Below are positions 1-8,010 of a stretch of 64,000 nt of DNA, piece after piece (the first letter of the stretch is position 1; each line of letters begins with the position of its first letter). Source of the DNA: Mucilaginibacter xinganensis (GTDB taxonomy: Bacteria; Bacteroidota; Bacteroidia; Sphingobacteriales; Sphingobacteriaceae). The stretch covers positions 2,108,001 to 2,172,000 of the forward strand of contig NZ_CP022743.1 in assembly GCF_002257585.1 (NCBI RefSeq), in the 5' to 3' direction. A program made the position numbers and the translations under genes. The notes beneath the pieces were generated by a model, which did no database searches, was not told the DNA's origin, and saw only the letters and a program-made list of their open reading frames with translations.

Positions 1-199
1 TCAGTTTGTTCCTGGTTGAGTTATAATCAAATTGTTGGGGCATAGTTTATTAAGCCAAGTAATTAATGTTATGAAGATCTTAAAATTAGCGCAGACATTT
101 TTCCCTGATTTGAGTGGGAATTAGTGGCTAAAGTTGAATTTTTATAATGTAGAAACACAAATATAATGCAATTGTTCGGAAATGCAAATTTGTTATGAA

Positions 200-248
200 T
201 TGAAAAAAGGTTTAAAGGGTTGTAAATAAATATTACAACCCTTTAAAC
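200..248 (-). terminator. Intrinsic terminator of the dipeptidase gene
   Basis: A perfect 16-bp inverted repeat (210-225 with 233-248, loop of 7) starts at the stop codon of the minus-strand dipeptidase gene. In the direction of transcription it is followed by a run of six T (complement of the A-run at 203-208). Stem plus T-run is the classic rho-independent layout. The rest of 1-199 shows no gene that I can support. Confidence 0.8.
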
Positions 249-1618
249 TACACCGACAACTCTGCGAAATATTTGTGAAATAAAGGAATTGTTTCAATCC
301 CTTTGTAATAATTAAAGATGTCGTACTTTTCGTTGGGTGAATGTAATGCGTCGCTGTCAAGGCCAAAGCCCATCAATACGGTTTTGATGCCCAGCTCCGC
401 TTCAAACAAAGCAACAATAGGAATACTACCGCCGCCCCGGGTTGGGATTGGATCTTTTCCAAATGACTCTTTTATCGCTTTTTGGGCTGCTTTATAAGCT
501 ATGCTATCAGTTGGAGTAACAACAGGTTCTCCGCCATGGTGAGGGGTAACTTTAACCTTAACTGATGCAGGGGCTATCTTTTCAAAATGGTCTGTGAATA
601 GTTTTGTTATCTCGTCTGAAACCTGGTTGGGCACCAATCTCATAGAGATTTTTGCAAATGCTTTTGATGGCAGCACAGTTTTGGCGCCCTCGCCAATATA
701 GCCACCCCAAATTCCATTTACTTCAAGCGTAGGACGGGTTCCTGTGCGTTCAAGTGTACTGTAACCTTTTTCGCCCCACAGTTCCTCAACTTCCAAGTCC
801 TTTTTATATTCTGTTTCGCTGTAAGGCGCTTCGTTTATTGCATTACGCTCTGCATTTGTTAACTCAATTACCTTATCATAAAAGCCGGGAATAGCGACAT
901 GGTTATTTTCATCATGTAAGGATGCAATCATTTTAGCCAGGATAGTTGCCGGGTTAGCTACTGCGCCCCCGTACACACCCGAATGCAGATCGCGATTTGG
1001 GCCGGTTACTTCAACTTCCAGGTATGAAAGCCCTCTTAAACCAGTTTCAAGCGACGGGTTTTCCATGCTGATCATAGAAGTATCAGAAATCAACACCACA
1101 TCGGCCTTTAACCTGTTTTTATTCTGTTTTACAAATATGCCCAGGTTATTTGAACCAACTTCTTCTTCACCCTCTATCATAAATTTGATATTGCAGGGCA
1201 GGGTATTGGTTTGAATCATTAATTCAAACGCCTTAACGTGCATATAAAATTGCCCTTTGTCATCGCAGGCACCCCTGGCGTAAATTTTGCCATCGCGAAC
1301 TGTAGGTTCAAATGGAGGAGTTTTCCAAAGCTCAAGTGGATCTGGAGGCTGCACATCGTAATGACCGTACACTAATACAGTTGGTTTTGATGAATCAATT
1401 ATTTTTTCGCCATATACAATGGGATAACCCGCAGTTTGACAAACTTCAACATGGTCAGCCCCTGACTCTCGCAGTTTGTCAGCCACAAATTCAGCTGTTT
1501 TTAATACTTCGGGTTTATATTTAGGATCGGCACTTACGGATGGGAAACGCAGGAGTGCGAATAATTCTTCTAATAAGCGCTCTTTGTTCTGCTCAACATA
1601 CTCTTTTATAAGCTGCAT
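248..1618 (-). CDS. M20 family metallopeptidase (dipeptidase)
   Basis: A 456-residue cytoplasmic zinc peptidase, expected to hydrolyse dipeptides or acylated amino acids. The M20 metal-site motifs are visible in order: GHYDVQPPDP near residue 86, ARGACDDKGQ near 115, the EGEEEVGS motif with the catalytic Glu pair near 150, a DTSM segment near 180, and the C-terminal LHSPNEKYD His motif near 430. Length is normal for the CNDP-like dipeptidase group, with a lid/dimerisation domain between about residues 200 and 340. There is no signal peptide. The gene stands alone and ends in a strong terminator. The family is clear; the exact substrate cannot be read from the sequence. Confidence 0.93.
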   Translation of the reverse strand: MQLIKEYVEQNKERLLEELFALLRFPSVSADPKYKPEVLKTAEFVADKLRESGADHVEVCQTAGYPIVYGEKIIDSSKPTVLVYGHYDVQPPDPLELWKTPPFEPTVRDGKIYARGACDDKGQFYMHVKAFELMIQTNTLPCNIKFMIEGEEEVGSNNLGIFVKQNKNRLKADVVLISDTSMISMENPSLETGLRGLSYLEVEVTGPNRDLHSGVYGGAVANPATILAKMIASLHDENNHVAIPGFYDKVIELTNAERNAINEAPYSETEYKKDLEVEELWGEKGYSTLERTGTRPTLEVNGIWGGYIGEGAKTVLPSKAFAKISMRLVPNQVSDEITKLFTDHFEKIAPASVKVKVTPHHGGEPVVTPTDSIAYKAAQKAIKESFGKDPIPTRGGGSIPIVALFEAELGIKTVLMGFGLDSDALHSPNEKYDIFNYYKGIETIPLFHKYFAELSV

Positions 1619-1743
1619 AATTATTAATTTGAAGCAAATATAAGATTTGTTAGATGAGAAAGAATAAGAGGGAAGGGTTAGGATTAAAATTCGCTTATCC
1701 TCAGGTACTAACTACGGAAAATTATACAAGAATTCGGTACATA

Positions 1744-1795
1744 ACAAAAAAAGTCACATGCTTAACTGAAAAATTCTCTCAGTTGAGCATATGAC
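1744..1795 (-). terminator. Intrinsic terminator of the repeat-protein gene
   Basis: A 17-bp stem with two positions that can form G-U pairs in RNA (1753-1769 with 1779-1795), followed on the minus strand by seven T residues (complement of the A-run at 1746-1752). It lies just downstream of the repeat-protein stop codon at 1819. This also supports the minus strand as the coding strand there. Confidence 0.75.
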
Positions 1796-1818
1796 GCAAT
1801 AATATTAGAAAACAACAA

Positions 1819-2295
1819 CTACAGTGTGTTATCGTTCAGGTCGCCTGTACCAACAGTTCTTTTGTCGTTCAGGTCACCGGTACCAACAGTTCTTTTGTCG
1901 TTCAGGTCACCAGTACCAACAGTTCTTTTGTCGTTCAGGTCACCAGTACCAACAGTTCTTTTGTCGTTCAGGTCACCAGTACCAACAGTTCTTTTGTCGT
2001 TCAGGTCACCAGTACCAACAGTTCTTTTGTCGTTCAGGTCACCAGTACCAACAGTTCTTTTGTCGTTCAGGTCACCAGTACCAACAGTTCTTTTGTCGTT
2101 CAGATCACCAGTACCAACAGTTCTTTTGTCGTTCAGGTCGCCGGTACCAACAGTTCTTTTGTCATTCAGGTCACCGGTACCAACAGTTCTTTTGTCGGCA
2201 AATGATGTTGCTGAATTATCGTTTAAAGTTTGGGCGGAAGTTGAGAGCGCTACCGAACTTAAAACGATCACTGCACAGAATAATAATTTTTTCAT
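1819..2295 (-). CDS. Secreted protein made of eleven 11-residue repeats
   Basis: A 158-residue protein that I cannot assign to a known family. It opens with a convincing signal peptide (about residues 1-22: Lys-Lys, hydrophobic core, cleavage near STSAQT), then a short linker. Eleven exact copies of DKRTVGTGDLN (residues 34-154) follow, and the protein ends in DNTL. At DNA level the unit is 33 bp, with only a few synonymous changes near the ends and several identical central units, which points to recent slippage or unequal exchange. The minus strand is chosen because only this frame has a signal peptide and a downstream terminator. Each repeat carries a Lys-Arg pair. The unit resembles neither a pentapeptide-repeat consensus nor an RTX consensus. 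Function is unknown; the gene stands alone. Confidence 0.7.
   Translation of the reverse strand: MKKLLFCAVIVLSSVALSTSAQTLNDNSATSFADKRTVGTGDLNDKRTVGTGDLNDKRTVGTGDLNDKRTVGTGDLNDKRTVGTGDLNDKRTVGTGDLNDKRTVGTGDLNDKRTVGTGDLNDKRTVGTGDLNDKRTVGTGDLNDKRTVGTGDLNDNTL
1834..2196. repeat. 33-bp tandem repeat, 11 copies
   Basis: Eleven head-to-tail 33-bp units inside the secreted-protein gene, with no spacers. The variation is almost entirely synonymous, clustered at both ends, and the central units are identical. Copy number is likely to vary between isolates and is vulnerable to assembly collapse. Confidence 0.97.
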
Positions 2296-2821
2296 GTTGA
2301 GTGTTAATGATTTACTTTTTAATTCTTTGTTAAATAATTATTGATAATTTATCGAAGAAAAAAGTTTCGTCATTAACAGCACCTGTCTGAATCTTTTTTT
2401 AGTTGATTGCGTATAATGCCCCAAAAGCGTTTTACTATCATTGCGTCATCCAGCTTAACGCAACGATAACAGCAGATAGTGATATTCCACACTGTAAAAG
2501 GCGCAACTAAAATAAGATAAGTATAAAATATACCGGTTGTTAGACAGGATTGTTTAACTTACTTATACCAAGCGTGTTACGTACGATTGTAAAGCTATTG
2601 CAGATGTGATTTGACCAATAAAATTGCACAAATCGGGCGTTGGAACGCTAACAAAAACTAAAATCAACTAACTTACTTGGGTGTTCAATAATTTATCAGT
2701 AACAAATCTAAATATTTTTTTTCGTATAAACAAAATAAAATATCTATTAAATAAATAACATTCTGTAGTATTGTTATCACAAGCTATAACTTTTTACGCA
2801 TTTAAACGTAATAGAAGATTA
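2296..2821. other. AT-rich intergenic region between divergent genes
   Basis: About 525 bases between the divergent repeat-protein gene and the TPR sensor-like gene. It must hold both promoters, but I could not place a convincing -33/-7 pair. I see no coding frame with support and no RNA gene. Confidence 0.5.
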
Positions 2822-4246
2822 ATGAAAAAAGCCTTAATACTCATATTGTTTTTATCACTTGCAATTTGTGCTTCAACAAAAGGGTATGGCCAGGATACCA
2901 GCATGGTTATAAAGCTCAATAAACTTGGGTTTGATAATCGCATGAACAATCCCGACCAAACCGTAGCCAATGCCAGTAAGGCAATGGCTATTGCGCAGAA
3001 ATTGGATTATAAAGCAGGAATTGGCGAATCGTACCGGGTGATAGGTATAGGGTATTATTATTTAAACCAGCGGGTAAAAGCAATTGATAATTTTTTAAAT
3101 GCGATTGACTGTTTCCAAAAGATCAATGACCTGCGCAGCGTAGGTAAGGTTAATAATAACATCGGTAATCTCTACATTGATAATGATTATGACTTATCAT
3201 TGGAGTATTTTCAAAAAGCGCTTGCCATAGCTCAAAAGGTTTCAGATAAAAAACTTATAGCTACTGCCTATTTGAATATTGGGAATGTTTATTACAGGAA
3301 AAATAAATTCAACCTGGCCTTAATGTACTACGATAAAAGTAATGTGCTTTATGCCGCTTTGAAAGACACTGTGAACCAAATACAGTGTTTGCAAAACAAA
3401 GGTGTAATGTACTTTAATCTTCATCAGTACGACCGGGCCGAAAGACTACTTTTAGAAGCTAATAAAGCAGCAAAAAAGATGGACCTGATTGTTACAGTTG
3501 CCAGTATCGATCTCACTTTTGCCGATTTGTATATTTCTCAAAAGAAATTTGCACAGGCGGAGAAGACAATTGACGAAGGTGTAGCGTTTGCACGGATGGT
3601 AAAGAACGATGTCATAGAGTCTGACTTTAAATATACAAGCTATCAAATGGAGCTTAGGCGTAAAAATTACGAAGCGGCATTACACTATCTGCAGGATATT
3701 AGTAAAAATGATAGTGTTGTATATAAAAAGAACTCTACCACGCAATTGAATGTAAAGCTTGAGCAAATTAAACAACAGGCCAGGCAAAAGGAAAATGAAT
3801 TTTTGCTCGAACGACAGCAATATGATAGGGTGAAATTCTGGGGTGTGGCTATTGTAGCTGGCTTGCTTATGGTATTAGTGGGTCTGTTGGTAAGTAACGT
3901 TAAACGTAAAGCAAAAACGAACGATCAGCTTACAAATCTTAATGCAGAAGTTTCAAGACAAAAAGATAATCTCGACAGAATTAACCACCACCTCGAAGAA
4001 ATAATTGATGAGAGAACAAAGGACCTCCAAATAAAAAATAAGAAACTTTCTGAATATTCATCGTACCTGTCACACCAGATCCGTGGTCCTATTGCTACAC
4101 TCAAAGGGTTAATGAATCTTGAAAAAGAAGGCTTGGTTGACCAGCCAGAGTGTATTAAAATGATGAATAAATGTGTGGGCGAAATCGACAATAAAATAAT
4201 TGAGATGAGTGATATGTTACATGATCCGGTAAAAACCAGTCTGTAA
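2822..4246 (+). CDS. TPR sensor-like protein with histidine-kinase phosphoacceptor region but no ATPase domain
   Basis: A 474-residue protein. The start at 2822 is preferred over the upstream ATG at 2771 because it gives a clean signal peptide (MKKALILILFLSL...). The N-terminal region holds tetratricopeptide-type helix repeats to about residue 310. A membrane segment (about 345-362) and a coiled coil follow. The last ~75 residues carry an H-box-like motif, LSHQIRGPIATLKG, typical of HisKA phosphoacceptor helices in TPR-type Bacteroidota sensor kinases. The protein then ends, with no N, G1 or G2 boxes of a HATPase domain. The downstream DNA shows no frameshifted continuation, so the short form looks genuine. 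It may act as a phosphotransfer or dimerisation partner of another kinase (inference). No response regulator is adjacent. Confidence 0.75.
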   Translation: MKKALILILFLSLAICASTKGYGQDTSMVIKLNKLGFDNRMNNPDQTVANASKAMAIAQKLDYKAGIGESYRVIGIGYYYLNQRVKAIDNFLNAIDCFQKINDLRSVGKVNNNIGNLYIDNDYDLSLEYFQKALAIAQKVSDKKLIATAYLNIGNVYYRKNKFNLALMYYDKSNVLYAALKDTVNQIQCLQNKGVMYFNLHQYDRAERLLLEANKAAKKMDLIVTVASIDLTFADLYISQKKFAQAEKTIDEGVAFARMVKNDVIESDFKYTSYQMELRRKNYEAALHYLQDISKNDSVVYKKNSTTQLNVKLEQIKQQARQKENEFLLERQQYDRVKFWGVAIVAGLLMVLVGLLVSNVKRKAKTNDQLTNLNAEVSRQKDNLDRINHHLEEIIDERTKDLQIKNKKLSEYSSYLSHQIRGPIATLKGLMNLEKEGLVDQPECIKMMNKCVGEIDNKIIEMSDMLHDPVKTSL

Positions 4247-4615
4247 ATCGTCATATAGTTTTGCCATTTAGTAACCATTCCGCGTTTTAAAAACTGGCGT
4301 CCGGAAAAGCTGCAGCCGCAGAAAGGGCGTCAAGATTTAACCACCCTTAACATAATACCCTACTCTTTTTTACATCCGAATCTTACTGCCCTGTTTTACC
4401 TATGTATTTCAAAAGTGTATGGGCTATTAATGGCTGCACAGCGGGAGATTGTAAAAGGTTCAGATTGAAATTTCTTTACCTAACCGACTAACAGCACCTA
4501 TGAAATAAATTAAAAGTGTTTACAGAGTTAACTTATTTACTTAATTTGGGGTCGTAAATACAGATTAAGTAAATCCTGTTTGCCAACCACCAATTATAAA
4601 AAGTAGTTAAATAAT
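4247..4615. other. Intergenic region, no gene seen
   Basis: About 370 bases between two same-strand genes. I see no supported coding frame, RNA gene or clear terminator. The last part is AT-rich and presumably carries the promoter of the DUF1080 gene. Confidence 0.5.
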
Positions 4616-5602
4616 ATGAAGACCCCATCAATGCCAGGCAATAAGCCAATTTTTAGTTTTTTAAAGGGACAAGCAATATTGCTGTTACTTATTTTATCAA
4701 CAATTAAGGTTTCAGCAAACCGTGTGGAACCGTCCAAAGATCCGGATGTTATAGGAAGGTGGGATCTTACGCTTGATAAAGGAGGTAAAAGCTTGCCTTC
4801 ATGGCTGGAAGTGCAAAAATCAGGGACTCATACACTGATAGGCCGTTTTGTTTATGCTTTCGGAAGTGCCCGTCCTATCTCAGAGGTAAAAGTTAATGAT
4901 GGTAAGTATAGTTTTTCTATTCCTGTACAATGGGAAGAAGGAACCCGAAACATGGATTTTCAATTTGAGGTAAGCGGTGATAATATAAAAGGCTCAATGA
5001 TTTATACTGATGGCGTTAGTTATAACTTTACAGGTGTGCGCGCTCCTGCACTGATCAGAGCTAAAAAGCCTGTTTGGGGCACGCCCGTTAAGTTGTTTAA
5101 TGGTAAAAATGTGAAGGGCTGGCATACCGACGGTACCAATCAATGGATAGCACAAGGTGGTATTTTGAGGAGTCCACATTCAGGTGCCAACCTTATAACC
5201 GATAGAAACTTTACCGATTTTAAACTTCATATTGAGTTTAGGTATCCTCAAGGCAGTAACAGCGGTGTTTACCTTAGGGGGCGATATGAGACCCAGATAA
5301 TTGATACCAAAAGCGGCGACCCGGAACCTATAAATAACCAGTTTAGCTCAATTTATGGTTTTCTGCCGCCAAATAAGATGATGGCGAAAAATCCGGGTGA
5401 GTGGCAGTCATACGATATTACGCTGGTTGGCAGAATGGTAACCCTCGTTGCCAACGGAAAAACGGTTATCTGTGACCAGGTGATCCCTGGTATTACCGGA
5501 GGAGCAATAAACAGCAAGGAAGGCGAGCCTGGTCCGATTTTAATCCAGGGAGACCATGGGCCTATTGATTATAGGAACATTGTGATAACCCCGGCAAAAT
5601 AA
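4616..5602 (+). CDS. Secreted DUF1080 (3-keto-disaccharide hydrolase-like) protein
   Basis: A 328-residue exported protein with a signal peptide at residues 1-34 (long n-region, hydrophobic LLLLILSTIKVSA). Residues ~42-145 form a small beta-rich domain (GRWDLTL...). A DUF1080 domain follows from about 155 to the end, recognisable by LFNGKNVKGWH, the SNSGVYLRG core and the terminal GPIDYRNIVI strand. DUF1080 proteins have a LamG-like jelly roll and several act on 3-keto-glycosides in Bacteroidota. The family is secure; the substrate is not. The gene is alone and converges with the polysaccharide locus. Confidence 0.88.
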   Translation: MKTPSMPGNKPIFSFLKGQAILLLLILSTIKVSANRVEPSKDPDVIGRWDLTLDKGGKSLPSWLEVQKSGTHTLIGRFVYAFGSARPISEVKVNDGKYSFSIPVQWEEGTRNMDFQFEVSGDNIKGSMIYTDGVSYNFTGVRAPALIRAKKPVWGTPVKLFNGKNVKGWHTDGTNQWIAQGGILRSPHSGANLITDRNFTDFKLHIEFRYPQGSNSGVYLRGRYETQIIDTKSGDPEPINNQFSSIYGFLPPNKMMAKNPGEWQSYDITLVGRMVTLVANGKTVICDQVIPGITGGAINSKEGEPGPILIQGDHGPIDYRNIVITPAK

Positions 5603-5653
5603 GGAAAAATGATGTTTGTTTTCCAGTGTGTATAAGCGCGCCGGATAATAAAA

Positions 5654-5687
5654 AACAAAGCCTGGTACCAACGTATCGGGCTTTGTT
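5654..5687. terminator. Bidirectional terminator between convergent genes
   Basis: A 9-bp perfect stem (AACAAAGCC / GGCTTTGTT) between the ends of the DUF1080 gene and the minus-strand glycosyltransferase gene. It is followed by a T-run on the minus strand and a weaker T-rich stretch on the plus strand. Confidence 0.65.
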
Positions 5688-5828
5688 AATATTTGTGCCA
5701 GCTGCAACGGAAACTGGCTTTAATAAATAACAGGGCCGCCCTCATCAGCTGATAAAAGAATCGACATTCAGTTGGAACTAACGCTCTGAACCTTATTGAT
5801 AATTTGGGAAAATATCCGGGAATAGCGC

Positions 5829-7004
5829 TTACTGTTTTCGCTGCGCCTTTTCCCAGATTGCACTTTGCTTTTTAGTGAAATACCTGATTATGCCCATTAA
5901 TACAGCATAATTCATTACGCAGAAATAGTAAGGTACAAATAACGCTTTTATTCTGATCTGTCGTTTTTCCATGATAAAACCAAGGAAAGCCAGCATGTAA
6001 AAAAATATTTGCGCCGCGAAAAATAAAGTGTAAAACAGTTCGCCGCCCTTAATAGCCAAAATGCCATTTAATATAAACACCAGGATAAGCAAAAAGGGGG
6101 TAACCGTCCATCGAAGCACCCGATGACTTATATATTGAAATGATAGGACAGGGTATTTAATAGGATTGAACAGGTTCAGCAACCGCAAGATGGACTGGAT
6201 ACCGCCCGCAGCAATCCTAATCTTTCTTTTCAACTCTTCCAATACATTTTCTGATGCGGTTTCAATGGCATAAGCTTCAGGTTCGTAAACAATACGGTAG
6301 CCTTGTGAAGCGATGAGCATAGAGATCATAAAATCGTCAAGTACAGTATCTGCCGGTACGTCCTGGTAAAGAGAGCGCCTAACGCTGAATAATTCTCCTG
6401 CCGCACCTACAACGGTATATAACTCTGAATCCCATTTTTTTAATGCCGATTCGTATTTCCAGTAAAAGCCTTCGCCGGCTGCGCTGGCATCGGCATTTTC
6501 ATTCATTTGAACGCGCTTTTCGCCCGCTACGCAGCCTACCGTTTTATCAGCGTAATGCCTGCATATTTTTATAAGAGCATCTGGATTTAAAAACGTGTTC
6601 GCGTCTGTAAATACCGCTATCTCTGTATCAATATATTCCATTGCCCTGTGTACTGCGGCAATTTTACCGGCACGTTCCGGCTGGTGCAGCAGCTGAATCT
6701 GCGGATAGCCGCTTATGATTTCGGGCGTTTTATCAGAGGAACCGTCTGTAATAAAAAGCAGTTTTAACTTGCCATCCGGGTAGTTTAATGCCAGGCAATT
6801 AGCTATTTTATCCGTTATAAAAAGCTCTTCATTAAATGCTGCTACAACCAATGTACAGCCCGGTAGCAGATTATTATCTACCGCAGGTATCGCTGGCCGT
6901 CCTTTTAAAGCCCTTTTTATTTTAATTAAAAAATAAAGTAAAATGCCATAACCTGCAAAGGTGTAAAAAACAATAAAAAAGCTTATCCAGAGAATGATTT
7001 TCAT
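5829..7004 (-). CDS. Family 2 glycosyltransferase, membrane-bound
   Basis: A 391-residue inner-membrane glycosyltransferase. An N-terminal membrane helix (residues ~1-25) is followed by a GT-A domain with the opening TLVVAAFNEE, ITDGSSDKT, the metal-binding FTDAN motif and an LDDFMI motif. A cluster of hydrophobic segments from about 285 to 370 completes a BcsA/HAS-like layout. The QxxRW-type motif is replaced by RKIRIAAGG. It probably adds a sugar to the lipid-linked repeat unit of the exopolysaccharide. The gene overlaps the upstream glycosyltransferase gene by 4 nt (ATGA), implying translational coupling, and is the last gene of the locus. Confidence 0.88.
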   Translation of the reverse strand: MKIILWISFFIVFYTFAGYGILLYFLIKIKRALKGRPAIPAVDNNLLPGCTLVVAAFNEELFITDKIANCLALNYPDGKLKLLFITDGSSDKTPEIISGYPQIQLLHQPERAGKIAAVHRAMEYIDTEIAVFTDANTFLNPDALIKICRHYADKTVGCVAGEKRVQMNENADASAAGEGFYWKYESALKKWDSELYTVVGAAGELFSVRRSLYQDVPADTVLDDFMISMLIASQGYRIVYEPEAYAIETASENVLEELKRKIRIAAGGIQSILRLLNLFNPIKYPVLSFQYISHRVLRWTVTPFLLILVFILNGILAIKGGELFYTLFFAAQIFFYMLAFLGFIMEKRQIRIKALFVPYYFCVMNYAVLMGIIRYFTKKQSAIWEKAQRKQ

Positions 7005-7918
7005 GAGATGGATTTAATAGGATATCCTAAGTTATTACTGTTTTTGCTATGGGTAAAGTTCCACCAGACAGCTTTTAGCAGCATAGGTATAAAACTATAG
7101 TTCTTATCCTTTACGTATGCCAATAAATTTCGGGGTACTACCAATAAAATAAAGTAAACGTAAAACACCACTGTTTTAAACAAAGGAGCATTCCGCCTGA
7201 TGAAAAGCATACGGTTGCGGTTCATAAAGTATTCTTTCAACTTGCTTTTTTTGCCGACTGAAACGGACTCTTTATGATAAATAAGTGCTTCTGTACATAC
7301 CCAGGCCTCATATCCTGTACGTTTTATATGCTCGCACCAGTCAACTTCCTCGTAGTACAAAAAGAAGTTTTCACTCATTAATCCAGCTTTATTAATGGCG
7401 TCCTTTCTTATCATCATAGCAGCACCGTGGCAATAGGCTGTTGGAGAAATGATGTTATTGTACTGTCCGTTATCTTTTTCGCGCAGCCCAATACAGCTAT
7501 TGCGGCAGGTGTAATAATTCATGGGGGTGTAGCCGGCATACTGGATGAGGGTTTTGTCGGCAAAGTATTTGATCAATGGAGAAATAATGCCGATGGCTGG
7601 ATTTGACTCCATTACATTGACCAACGTTTCAATTAAGCCGGCAGTAAATTCGGTATCATTGTTAACCAGGAAAAGATAGTCTCCGGTTGCTGCTTTTATT
7701 CCCAGGTTATTACCCCCGGCAAAGCCTAGGTTCTCTTCTGAGCGGATGAACTTTACATACGGGAAATTGGCCTGCCAGTTGTTTACGGAAACTGTTTTAC
7801 TGCCATTATCAACTACAATAATTTCAAGATTCTTATAATCACTGGGAATAGACCACAACAATTCTTCCGTAATTTTAGGCTGGTTAAAGTTTACTGTGAT
7901 TATGGATACAGTTTTCAT
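7001..7918 (-). CDS. Family 2 glycosyltransferase, rhamnosyltransferase-like
   Basis: A 305-residue GT2 enzyme of the WbbL/rhamnosyltransferase type. Visible motifs are the opening SIITVNFNQ, the VVDNGS nucleotide-binding segment, ENLGFAGGNNLG, the NNDTE metal site (DxD variant) near residue 92, and EEVDWCEH near 190, a segment characteristic of this family. A hydrophobic segment near residues 245-265 probably holds it at the membrane. It overlaps the next gene by 4 nt. The likely role is addition of one sugar of the repeat unit; the donor sugar cannot be read from sequence. Confidence 0.88.
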   Translation of the reverse strand: MKTVSIITVNFNQPKITEELLWSIPSDYKNLEIIVVDNGSKTVSVNNWQANFPYVKFIRSEENLGFAGGNNLGIKAATGDYLFLVNNDTEFTAGLIETLVNVMESNPAIGIISPLIKYFADKTLIQYAGYTPMNYYTCRNSCIGLREKDNGQYNNIISPTAYCHGAAMMIRKDAINKAGLMSENFFLYYEEVDWCEHIKRTGYEAWVCTEALIYHKESVSVGKKSKLKEYFMNRNRMLFIRRNAPLFKTVVFYVYFILLVVPRNLLAYVKDKNYSFIPMLLKAVWWNFTHSKNSNNLGYPIKSIS

Positions 7919-8010
7919 CAGGGTGATTTTTTCTCGTTTTTGGGCGCCATAAACTGATGAAATATCTAATCACAGCCGCTCATTGGTCTATATCCTGGTT
8001 CGCAGAAAGG

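Noticed and set aside
1834..2196. Tandem repeats resembling a CRISPR array
   Set aside because: The units are head-to-tail without unique spacers and there are no cas genes nearby; the repeat encodes protein.
1824..2344. Two long plus-strand frames across the 33-bp repeats
   Set aside because: A repeat unit divisible by three keeps several frames open. Only the minus-strand frame has a signal peptide and a matching downstream terminator.
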